From Liolophura sinensis (lineage: Eukaryota > Mollusca > Polyplacophora > Chitonida > Chitonidae), in the NCBI RefSeq assembly GCF_032854445.1, contig NC_088306.1, forward strand, positions 19,875,764-19,935,763: a DNA stretch of 60,000 nt, written 5' to 3'. Below, one piece after another: positions 42,001 to 55,064 of the stretch. How positions within the stretch are numbered: the first letter of the stretch is position 1; each line of letters starts with the position of its first letter. Below the pieces are notes generated by a model. That model did no database searches. It was given only the letters and a program-made list of their open reading frames with translations, and was not told the DNA's origin. Both the position numbers and the translations under genes were made by a program.

Positions 42001-45000
42001 TTATGTGATCCTGCAGTGTCTGTCAGCATTTCAATATTTACTGCTGTTCTCTCCAGGTACAACTGGCAGATTTGGCCAATGAGAATCAGAAGCTGGAGCA
42101 GCGCACTAAGACAACGACAGACTCCAGTCAGAGGTCATTGAGGTCGCTGGAGAGTCGGGTCCAGAGTCTACAGGAAGAGCTGGACCTTGCGCGGAGTGAG
42201 AGAACCTCCATACAGGCTGAGTTTGAAAGCTATAAGGTGAACCATTGCAGATATGACAAATGTCCTAAGCATAGCTCAGTTAGATTGATTTCATTGTATA
42301 CTGTGATTCTTTGTGGGCATTGTATATTTAGTCTGGGGGGTTGGGGGGGGGGAGAGGGAGGGGTTGTTTTTTGTTATTAGGCTTTTGTTGTAAGATTCTG
42401 ACTTTAGATCAGAGTTACGTTAATAGACTTACGTTAAAATTTCAGTCATTTAACTTGGTAGGTTAATTCGTATCAGTTATTGTAGCTGAAGTTGTTTTAC
42501 AATGACCTACCCAGGTTTAATGTTGTCAAGCAATATTTTAACATAAGAAAATAACAATTTTGAAGCCATTGGAAGTGTTGATTGCCTCATGATCCCGTGG
42601 CCTTTCTGACTATTTTTATCTTTTATTTAAGTTCATTGTGACATTCTGATTTTAGGTCACAGCTTACTGTGCCCGGTTTTTGACTATTTATGACTCGGAT
42701 TCATTATAACAGTCTAATTTTGGATGTCAGTTCACAATGCCTGGATTTATTAAGCTGGGATTCATTGTGTAACGGGAGCAGCTTTCCAGTGCTTATACTA
42801 GCAGTAGCTAGTGAGAATTTCCCTTTAGCTCAATTGGTAGAGTGCGGTCTTCGGCAGCTAAGACCCGAGCTCGAACCCTGGTGTGACCTTTGTAGTGAAA
42901 TCCTTCAACCATTATAATTCTGATTTTATATTACAACTGCTCTCTCCTTTTTGTTAATATCTAAGGGCCTAGGCTGTGTTATGATTTGGGGCAAATGCAT
43001 GTCAAGGGAATGGATGAGAAATAAATTATCCAGTCAGAGGGAGACACGTGACAGTTATTGACCAAACAAAGCACATTTCTCACCAGCACCTCTCCATGTC
43101 CAAATTCGAACATAACAGTTTTTCGACCACAGAGGAATGATGATTTTAAGGAATTGAAGTCAAACTAATATAAAAAAAACTGTCAGAAGTGAACTATTTA
43201 TTCGTGGAGAAACTTGTAGATTCAGTTGAAGCTTAAATGGAAGGTGCTTCCTGATACAGTAGCGTTGCCGAGAATTTGATGACCATGTGGAGCCGATTTG
43301 GGCAGACTCAGGCCTACAACTTCTTCAACTCGGGTCACATTCTTTGTCTGGGTGACGGTAGCTATGGGGCCAGGCGCGCTGACACAGCCATCTGATGACT
43401 GGGAGAAAACAACAGTTGGGTGTAAAACACGTCTCAAAGAGCAGCGTTGTCCTTCAGACGGACTCTAGCTGTATGTAACTGATTTCAGACTGACCTCATT
43501 CTGGTGGCCAGTTACAGACATTGTCCCATGTAATCCAACACCAGCGTGGCTGAAAACAGTGGCTGCAGTGGCGCAGAGACAGTGGTTTGTTTACCGTCAA
43601 CTAAGCCCTGCATCACGGAAGATGTCAGCCCTCATGTAGCACAAGCTGTTCCCTCCCATCACATGGATGTAATGCTAGTAGTCCGCCGCTTTTGAAGGGG
43701 TTACTAGTAAAAGTACATTGAAAAAACACATCATTGCCCATGATGCGCTTATCCAGATATAGTACCTAGATGCTTGTTGTTTGATGCAACCTCTGTATAT
43801 CTCATAGACGGGATAAGTGCCTATTGGCCACATGATGTCAGTAATGGTAAATATTTCACCTTTAAGCTTTACTACTTGACCAACTTGACCAAGTTCAATT
43901 TGCCTTTGTCCTTGGACAGTGTGAGCTGTCAAATTTTTAAAAAAACAGGCTTTCTGACAGCACATTCCAGCCCCCCTATTTTATTAGTGAAATGGAATAG
44001 TCTCAACTGTGTATTTTTTTTTTTCAATTTGAGCACACTTGGCTCACCATTAATTTTAATGTTAAAGTTTTTGGAATTATGTTACTGTATTGATTAGGCA
44101 GCAATTCATGATAACATTCTGATTTTACAAGGCCTGGTTTTTACTATTTATTGGGCTCGGATTCATTGTAACGTTTTGGTTTTAGGTCACAGTTTGCAGT
44201 GCCTGGTTTTTACTATTTACTAGGCTGGGATTCATTGTAACGTTTTGGTTTTAGGTCACAGTTTGCAGTGCCTGGTTTTTACTATTTATTAGGCTGGGAT
44301 TCATTGTAACGTTTTGGTTTTAGGTCACAGTTTGCAGTGCCTGGTTTTTACTATTTATTAGGCTGGGATTCATTGTAACGTTTTGGTTTTAGGTCACAGT
44401 TTGCAGTGCCTGGTTTTTACTATTTACTAGGCTCGGATTCATTGTAACGTTTTGGTTTTAGGTCACAGTTTGCAGTGCCTGGTTTTTACTATTTACTAGG
44501 CTGGGATTCATTGTAACGTTTTGGTTTTAGGTCACAGTTTGCAGTGCCTGGTTTTTACTATTTATTAGGCTGGGATTCATTGTAGCGTTTTGGTTTTAGG
44601 TCACAGTTTGCAGTGCCTGGTTTTTACTATTTATTAGGCTGGGATTCATTGTAGCGTTTTGGTTTTAGGTCACAGTTTGCAATGCCTGGTTTTTACTATT
44701 TATTAGGCTGGGATTCATTGTAACATTTTGGTTTTAGGTCACAGTTTGCAGTGCCTGGTTTTTACTATTTACTAGGCTCGGATTCATTGTAACATTTTGG
44801 TTTTAGGTCACAGTTTGCAGTGCCTGGTTTTTACTATTTATTAGGCTGGGATTCATTGTAACGTTTTGGTTTTAGGTCACAGTTTGCAATGCCTGGTTTT
44901 TACTATTTATTAGGCTGGGATTCATTGTAACATTCTGAGTTCACATTGGCTGAATTTTACGATCACAATTCTGATTTTAGATTAGAGTTCATAATGTCCT

Positions 45001-48000
45001 GAAGCAGCAGAAGACGAAGACTCCTCAGGAAACCATATTTGCGGAGAGTGATAAGGCAGAGAAGTGAGTTCAAATATCCATGTTACTATTTTGTATGCAG
45101 CTGTATTAAAATACTTTTGGAACTTTAAGCAAGATGGAGTGTGGTGAGGGCCCACTTTGGCCAAGGGTGTTAGCATGCCAACATGACGTAATGACCCAGG
45201 AGCCTAACACCAATGCGGTGGCCGTGAGTTCAAGTCACGTACCATATGTGGGAAGGTGTGGCAGCAGCCTGCAGATGGTCAAGGGTCTCTGCTGGATTTC
45301 CTCCCACCGTAATACTGGCTGCCATTGTATAAGTGAAGTATTCTTGAGTACGGTGTAAAACACCAATCAAATAAGATAAATTAAATAAATTAAGCAAGAT
45401 ATATTTTATTTCCAGATTCATTTGGCAGATCTGCAAACCTGAAATTTCGGGAAAAAAAGATAATTTACTGTTCCTTTTTGACTGCCATCATCAACATTTT
45501 GGTCCATTTTTATTTCTCATGAAAATTGTTGTCATGGTCAATTTAAACTTGCATGTTTTATTTTCATAGAGAAACAATGCAATATTTTTTGTATTGAGGT
45601 TCATTCAGTGTGTAAATGGGAATGGGACTCCTTTATTAATAGCACATCGTGTGATTTTATGGCCAGTCACTGATCTTTTCTTTGGATAACTCATCAGTTT
45701 CATTTTGATATTGCCAGGGATGGGAATTTTAAGCTGATCAGCAGACTTTCCTGAAAATTTATAAAGTGTCCAACAGTTAAACAAAATGTCCAAAACTAGT
45801 TGTTATGCTAATGGAGGTCAGCTAGTTATCACTTTTTGATGGAAGTTTCTTTTCCTGTATTTCCCCCCCCCCCCCCCTCCCCTCTATGTTTGGGATTCTT
45901 ACTGACTATTAGCTATGTTTTTATCTTTAGAGAGAGACTTGAGAAGATTGTCGAACAGATGAAGGCCAAACATGAAGAAACATGGTGAGTTACAGATTTG
46001 AGGTCTGTGTCTATTACATCAAATATCCAGTAATCTCTACAAAAGGTCATAACCTCAAATCAGTAGTAGGTATGTGGCCATCTGTGTCATTGCCTTGTCT
46101 CTGTTTTGCTGTATGACATGTGAGAGAAGACAGTGGTGAATATATCTCACTTGGAATGATTGGGATTTAAGCTGTACAGCATTATTATGTGTCAGGATTT
46201 TGTTCATGAGCAATTAAAGCCTTTCGCAGTTTATATCTTTAAAAGTAGGACAGCCATTTCTTTAAAGATAGATGAAACAGTTCTTTTTTTATTGCCAATA
46301 ATTATGCAGTTTAGGATGTGTAATGACGTATAAAATTTCTCAGTCTTCTTTTTGTGTGGTTAAAAACTTGCTGTAAAGTATCGTTTGATATTAAAAATGC
46401 CCCCACTGGAAAAATGCCAATAGGGCACCAAGCCTGAAAGTGATGATGTCAACAATGATAGCTCTCAAAACAACTCTGTGGACATGATCTGTCCCCACTG
46501 AAAAATGCCCTAGCAGCCAGCCTGGAAGTCCAGTAACCTGCAGTGATGATGTCAACAATGGTAGCTCTCAAAACAACCCTGTTGACATGATCTGTCCCCA
46601 CTGAAAAATGCCTTACAGCCAGCCCGAAAGTGATGATGTCAACAATGATAGCTCTCAAAACAACTCTGTGGACATGATCTGTCCCCACTGAAAAATGCCC
46701 TAGCAGCCAGCCTGCAAGTCCAGTAACCTGCAGTGATGATGTCAACAATGATAGCTCTCAAAACATGCTCAAAGCTCAAAGCATGCCAGAGATGCACAGT
46801 GACCTAGGAGCCTCTCGCCAATGCGGGCGCTGTGAGTTCAAGTCTAGCTCTTGCTGGCTTCCTCTCTGGCCATAGGCTTACGCCAGAGTTCTGCCATCAT
46901 TCTGGATAATCATTGGCTTCCCCTTGGCTTTGCACGGTTTCCTTCCACCAGAATGTTGGCTGCTGTCATATAAGTGAAATATACATGAAATAGTAAGTAA
47001 TTGAATAAATAAATAATGCAATGTTTACCCTTTGCAGTGAGACCCTGCTTGCCATTCGCCATGAGAACGAAGTCCTACAAGAGGATCATGAACGACTGCT
47101 GGACAGACAAAACAGACTTCTGCAGGAGATTCAGGAGAAGGAAAACTCCTACAAACTCAGGTTGGCAGGATCATGCTAATAAATTTACCATAACTAGGCC
47201 TTGTCGTGTATTTTGTGTTTGTGGTCGTGGCTTTGCCCAGAGGCTCTGCCCGGTCTCCTTCCACCATAATGCTACCTGCCCTTATATATAAAGTGAAATA
47301 TTCAGTGTAAAACACCAATCAAATAAATAGTGCTTTTCGTCTGTCTGTCCATGTGTAATACCTACTGATTTCAGCAGAGTTTCAATCAGATGCTTATATA
47401 TATTGCACATAGACGGGTAATGGCAGTATTAAAGATTTGCACTATCTCAAAATCTATAGGCATGATTTTATTATTTATATAAAAGGTGAAATGTCAGGAT
47501 TTCCTTCACTGATAAAAGTGATATCTCGCTGACTAGAGTTAAATATTAGCTATATATTACTTTTCTGTTGAGAAAAGAGAAAAAAAAAATGGAAGAAAGA
47601 AAATAGATAAATTTAGAAATAATGCAAAGGCAGACAAATGAGTAAAGCAGCTGAGATCAGATTTGCTGTACAGGTGAGCCTATCAGTTGGATGGGACTGT
47701 TCATGGTTGTACATGTAAATTTACTTCTGGACAACCCCACTTTCAGTCCTTGGGCACTCTAGTTTCCTTTACCACTAAACTTGGCCACCATCATGCGAGT
47801 GCAAGTGAAAAGTTTTTGAGAATGCTGATTTAGGAACAATCAGTGTGTTACAAGGTTATTGACCTCTGACCAGTAAGACTGCAAGTTTGAATCCAGATTT
47901 AGCTATTTTAACTTATTTTCACTAGTTTGGCTTTTGCTTTTAAGTTTGTTGCAAAGGGCTGTGATTTACTGCAACATAATCTCTGGTTTTCTAAACCTAC

Positions 48001-51000
48001 GTGTATAAATCCATGTTCCAAGACAATCTTGTTATTGTAATTAAATGGAGTGGGATTTAGCATTGAAATATAAATGCATTATGACAAATTTTTCTTGGTG
48101 CAGTTTTAAGATTTTGCAGATCATATGTATTTATTTATTTATTTATTTGATTGGTTTTTATGCCATACAAGAATATTTCACTTATACACTTGTAGTTCAA
48201 TTATACACTTGTAGTTCACTTAACTACAGCCAGCATTATGGTGGGAGGAAACTGGGCAGAGCCCATGCGGGTGGCTCATATATACATGGAAGACACAAAT
48301 GTGTTAATATAGAAAGTGCATAACTGTGTCAGAAGATGTTTAGATTCCCGCTAAGTCAACATGTCAAGAGGTCCAAAAAAATACAGTTATTCCAGTTCCA
48401 TGCAGTGGACATGTACAGGTACAAATTTGAAAAAAATTTTATATTGTCAGCATTTGTTTTCTGAAATTCTGTTTTATGAAGTCCTCCTATTCATTTATGA
48501 CTGTTTCCTCTCTGATCACAGATTGGAAGAAATGACCCTTAAAAGTCACAGCAGTAACTCTGACATGGCTGAGACGATCAAACAGCTCACAGCTCAAAAT
48601 GAGCAGCTTACACAGTCATTCAAGGTGAGTGACCTCCCTTTGGGAACTCTTTACCTTCATGGTTTGTAATGTAGTTATGCACATTGTTAGCCTTGTAGTA
48701 TCTCAGTGTACAAGTTTGGTAGTGGAACTGTTGAAAAGTTCTGAACACAACATCAACCCAAACTGGACATTTAGCTCTCATTGGCATTCCTTAGTTAACA
48801 CTTGGGGAGTTTTAAAGTTGAGGTTGTACATGTGGTGGATTAAGGGAAATTCATCATGAACATCAGAGAAGGGGCCCATTGACTGACAAAATACAGTTAA
48901 TGAAATGTGAAAAGGGTTGCATTGGTTGATAGATTGTCACAAAAAGTGGAAATAAAGTAAGAATCAATCAAGAAAGTTACGGCATTGTGTCGTCGTTTTG
49001 TTTCAGAGCCAGATAAAACAGTCCCAGGACGAGCACCAGCGAACCGTCACAATGTTGAAGCATCAACTGGAGCTTGCAGAAAACGATAACTTTCGCCTTC
49101 GCCAAGAACTTCAAGGCACACAGCAGAACACTTCCCAATCAGTTAATCAGCAGCGGGTCACACGGTCCACTGAAAAAGACACAGTGGATAGTGGAACAGA
49201 ATTCATGGATATCAGCCAAGTGGAAAGGCAGTCAGGGGAGGTAACTCTCTAGTCATCACCTTCACTGTTTGTAAAAAAAAAAAAAATTAAATGTAATTAT
49301 CAGGGCCTGACACAGGACATTGTTGATCCTGTCAAAAGCATTTGAGACTTAGGAAGTTTGGGATCACAAATGATAATATTCTCACTATTTTGTGTTATGT
49401 GCTTATAGAAAAATGGTGAAACTCAGAGCGTTTTGAATCAGAAGGGTACCAAAACATTTCTGCCAGATCAACCTCTCCTTTTACTTCGATGTTTTCTTCT
49501 CGATTACTGCATAAAACAGCAGCTAAATATATAAAATAAAATATATTCTTGTATTTTCTTAGCTTTTAATCAGTGTAAATACAGTATGTGTACATCTAAC
49601 TGTGTGGCCATGTTCAGTAGTTGAATATGAAGAGATTATGCTAAAACAAAAGGAATACATAAATAATACAATCAGGCACTCATAATAATTAAGAGACTTA
49701 ACATCCACCAATGTCATGTTCATCTTTGTACATGTACTGGTCATCAAATGCAGGAAAGTTAGTCAGTAACTCGCTGAAAGTTAGGGATTTGTGTGTTAAA
49801 ATGCATTTGCCATACGTGGGAATTTCTGCCAGCAACCTGCGGATGGTCGTGGGTTTCCCCCGGGCTCTGCCCAGTTTCCACCCACCATAATGCTGGCCGT
49901 CATCGTATAAGTGAAATATTCTTGAGTACCGCATAAAACACCAATGAAATAAATAAATAAATAAAATTCATTTGAGACTGATACACAAATTTACAAAATT
50001 GTTTACAGGGAATGGAGAATGTGGAAGCTGATAAATGTACCAGAGTAAGTAGCTGTTCACATTTGCTGATTTTTTAAGTATTTTATGCTGTATATTACTA
50101 TTTAATTCTTTCGATATACTGCTGTAGTCAAGTTTATTTGCTACTAAAAAATCAAGCACCTTGTTGTGTGGAAAGAGCATGACCTGCAGCATATGTAACA
50201 CTTGAGCCACTCTAGCTGAAACGCACCCCAAGCACTCACTCACTCATTTACTCTCTCACTCACTCTAGCTGAAACTCACTCTAGCTGAAACTCACTTTAC
50301 ACTGTAGACCACTCCTGAAAAAACATGTACATGTAGAGCCACATACATGTATGTAAGTTATTCACCAGCTGTGGCAGTGATATGCATGTGCAAAGAATGC
50401 AAAACTTATCAAAATATTATAGAAATAATGTTCTGTGTGTATAATTGGGACCCCAACAAGTCTTCAAAGTGCAAGTGGTACATGTTTGTGTGGGTTGTTC
50501 AAGCAAAGTCTGAGTAAGAATACTATGTTATATATGCCTTAAACATTCTTCCCCCAAATATTCACTTAAAGATCATTAAAGTAAAAGTTATAAAATATTA
50601 CTGTTGCTGTGAAAAATGTTCCAATAGGATATCATCCAGTTTTCGAAACAGACATTTCTTTAACAATCATGCAATGGACATGACAGAGTCCGTGTCGGAT
50701 TCTGGCAAGGTGACTTAGTGACAGTAATTTTTTATATTTATTTGCATTTGCATATTTCTTCAGACTGCCCCTCGCATCCAGAGCCCTACTTTGTCCTTCG
50801 AGCAGTTGATTACCTCCCCTCTACCAGATGACAGTGTCAGTAAGTATGTCTTTCTAGTTAAATATTTGAACTTATATTTCACCAGCCATATGGTACCTAA
50901 ATTAAAAGTTGTTAAATTGCATGCAGGCTGCTAGGAAAGGTGTAATTAAATTCAAACCCCAAAGAGCACTTCACCAGTTTTATATGTGTTATGTATTTAT

Positions 51001-54000
51001 TTATTTATTTATTTATTTGATTGGTGTTTTACGCTGTACTCAAGAATATTTCACTTATACACCAGCGGCCAGCATTATGGTGGGTGGAAACCGGGCAGAG
51101 CCAGGGTGAAACCCACGATCATCTGCAGGTTGCTGGCAGACTTTATGTATTTAAGACATATGGTTGTCTGTTATGTGTAATATGTAATTTGTTTTGGGTT
51201 CAGGCTTGAAGAGCCAAGAATCAGTGACGGATGAAGCGTTACAGTCTAACTTGATAACAGCCCAGAAGAGAGTAGAACACCTGACGCAGGTAAGGACAGG
51301 TGAAGTGTTAGTCTACCTCATGACAGCCCAGAAGAGAGTAGAACACCTGAGACAGGCAAAGACAGGTGATCTGTTACATTCTAACCCGATGACAGCCCAA
51401 AAGACAGTAGAACACCTGAGACAGGTAAGGACCAGTGAAGTGTTACAGTCTAACCCGATGACAGCCCAGAAGAGAGTAGAACACCTGAGACAGGTAAGGA
51501 CAGGTGAAGTGTTACAGTCTAACCCGATGACAGCCCAACAGAGAGTAGAACACCTGAGACAGGTTAAGGACCAGTGAAGTGTTACAATCTAACCCGATGA
51601 CAGCCCAGAAGAGAGTAGAACACCTGAGACAGGTAAGGACCAGTGAAGTGTTACAGTCTAACCTCATGACAGCCTAGAAGAGAGTAGCAAACCTGACACA
51701 GGTACATTGTAAGTACAGGTGAGGTGTCACAGGCTATTAAAAACGTTGTAAGGGATATAATGTATCTTTATGATGGTCAGTGGATGTTATGTGTACCCTC
51801 AATCTTCAACTTTTTCAACCACCTCTGCAATCTATACCGTGAAACATTCTAAGAGAACTGTGGGGTGTACTGAAATGATTTGCATTGTTATGAAGTTATG
51901 AAGCTTAGATCTTTAGTGACACAAACAAATCACTTCTTGTGTCATTTTCATAATTATTGTATGCATAAATTCCACATGAGAGAAGTGCTTTAGCAGTTAT
52001 AAAGGTTAAAGGTTAACAGTGTATATTTGGTCTTAAGGACCATTTCTCTTGAACCTATACAAATGTGCTGTATAAATCTTTGTGTCACACTTGGGGGGTT
52101 ATGTCAGGGACATACCAAAGGTTAGTGGATTATGTCCGATATTCAAGTTTCAAACACAGGTTATTTACGGACTGCTGTCATTTAGGTGCAAAATTCTTGG
52201 GCATTGAAACAACAATCATATAAATAAATGAACAATAAGATATTTCTTTATTTTGAATATTTTTCTCCTTCAGGTTATTAAATACAAATTGTCTTATTTG
52301 TTTCAGTTACTCAGCGACAGTGAGGTAACAGTCATGAGGCTAACAGAACAGTCAAAAATCCTGAAAGACGAAATCCGACGTTTGGAACGAAACTGTGAAC
52401 GGGAAAAGGAGACAAAGAATTTGGAGTATTTGAAAAACATTCTAATGAAGGTAAGACTGTTTAAAGTGGAAGTAAGTGGATAAATGATGTGAGGTTCATT
52501 AGACTGATAAACTGAAATCTGTGAGTAAAATTACTCTTTTGCTTGATATTTCCTCCTTGTTTATAACCATTAAATACATCCAAATGTTTGAATTTTATGA
52601 TGGGCTACATGAAATATATCACCGGTTATTAGATACTGTGTCATATGAAGTTTTCCCCAGTCAAAACTCACCCTTTTATTTAATGTTCAAATAGCTCTTA
52701 TTACCAAAGAAGGGATCTCTGTATCCTGGCGAGTTTTGTGCTATCGCAGCACTATGAGCCAGGAGCCTGTCACCAGTGCGATTCCTGTCAGTTCAAGTCC
52801 AGCTCATATTAGCTTCCTGTTTGGCAGTAGGTGGGAAGCCCTCCAGCAAACTACAGATGGTCGTGGGTTTCCCCTGGCCTCAGCCCTGTTTCCTACCATA
52901 ATGCTGATTGCTATTATATAAGTGAAATATTCTTGAGTCTTGGCATAAAACTCCAATAAAATAAATAAATAAATATTACCAACGAATAAAACATTTCTTA
53001 AAATAATTTGGACAATAATTTTCCTGTAGGTGAATATAAAGAAGAAAAAGGTAAAGAGTTTGCATGTCACTAATAGCATCAGGCATAAAGCAACCACAGA
53101 ACAACCAAACATTTTACTTGTCTTCGGTAAGTTGTCTCAGTCAAACAGCACTAGATAAAAGAGCAGGGGAAATCCGTCCTGCAACAAGGAGGCACATTAC
53201 GTGTACTCTAAGGATTCCTTCATCATCATATGACTGAAAAATTGTTAAGTACGACGTTAAACCCCAAGCACTCACTCACTCACTGACTCACTCTTTACCA
53301 TACTAACAACAACGCTATGAACTGTGCTGTATAATACAAACATTCAGGCAAGACTCATATATATGTAAGCTTTCATGCACATGTAACTATGTACAGCTAG
53401 TAACTCTTGTCAGCATTAGGCCTACCTTACTTTTTTCAATCTTTTCAGCCGCCTCTGTGACCAATATTTTCAGACATTCTGAGAGACTGTGAGGTGTGGA
53501 GAAATACGTGCACAGTTTTATGAAGCTGGCATCTTTAATGACACAAACAAATCATTTTAGCATCAGTTTTTTAATAACTGTATGCATAACTGCCACTGAA
53601 AAAACTGCTTTTATGGTTGAAAAGGTTGAAGATCTACAGTATATGTATTAAACAGTACTGTTGGAACCAAGTTTAATAAATCTTCTTTAGTGAACTTCAG
53701 TGATATACCATAGGTGGGTTCTCCAGATGGTAGTAATTCTATCCTGTTTGCTTTGGGGGTTTCAGTTCCTCTCGCTGAAGGCCGGAGACGAGAGACGTCA
53801 GTTGATTCCCGTCCTCACCACTATGTTAAAGTTGAGTCAGGAGGAGAAGACAACTCTTCATGCCATAGCCGAGGGTGAGCAATGTTTTAACCTCATATAC
53901 ATGTACTGGATGAGAAAGTCTGCCAGCAACCTGCAGATTGTGGTTGGTTTAGACCGTTTCCTATCACTATAATGCAGGCCCTCAGTGGAATTACTCTGTG

Positions 54001-54998
54001 ACTTCATAGAGTGTCTTTTCGTGGTGTCCTTGATGTGGTGTTCTAGTGAAGCGGCACCTCATATACCTTTACAATTGTATGTTTGTCAGCATTACCTCAG
54101 CCCTCTAACAAGGTGGCACAGATATGACAGAGTGTTCAGAGATGAAACACAGATTTTGGGTCAAAAAATCTGTATTTGCTACATGTACCAAAAATAGCTG
54201 AAATTATTGCCTTTCGGTAAATATGAGGTTGATACTTGCAGTATTAGTATTTGTAATCTTAAAATGAAAAAACTAAAACTTGACATGGATCGTATACTTC
54301 CTGAACTTGATTACCCAAGTTAAATGGTAACACATGCACAGTGATGTCTGATAATTTGTGAAAGCTAATTACTTTATTTGGGTTATGCTAAAATAATAAA
54401 AAAAAATGTAATTGAATTTGCGCTAATCAATTTTTTGCAGAAAATCTCAGGTATAGTCTTATTAATGTGAAAAAAATTCTCTAAACCGTATTTTTGATTT
54501 CTTGTGAAAACTTGCTTCCCGATCACAAACCTAATTCAGATGTCATACTCAGAAGTGAGCTCTCTTCTGTCAAGGTGAAAATGTTGACTTCTGACTGAAT
54601 GATATAAGCTACTCCCACATGTACATGTACTTTGCAACAGGTATTGTTCAACCTTTGTTGATGACCACTTGTCTTCCACCACTATGATGGACATATTTAT
54701 TGTTAGTATATTACCAAAGGTCAGTGGTTTAACCCCGGGCTTTCTGACAGCCATCATACAAGTACAACATTCTTGAGTACTGGTATAATATTAAGGAAAA
54801 ATTTGATTGGGTCTGTATACCCCACTCAAGAACATTTCACTTATACGGAGGCAATCAGCGTTATGGAGCAAGGAAACTTGGCAGAACCCATGGGGATCCC
54901 ACAACCATCAGCAGGTTGCTCAAAGAGCAATTAATTCATTTCCTTTCCAGGAGTTAAGCATTGACCATGTTTCCTGTTGTTACACACACACATATACA

Positions 54999-55064
<66 letters not shown>

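Noticed and set aside
42826-42895. Functional tRNA gene
   Set aside because: A and B boxes are present but no good acceptor stem pairs; more likely a SINE head.
47016-47291. 91-codon frame over exon 19
   Set aside because: Out of frame with GCC2 and continues into a SINE fragment.
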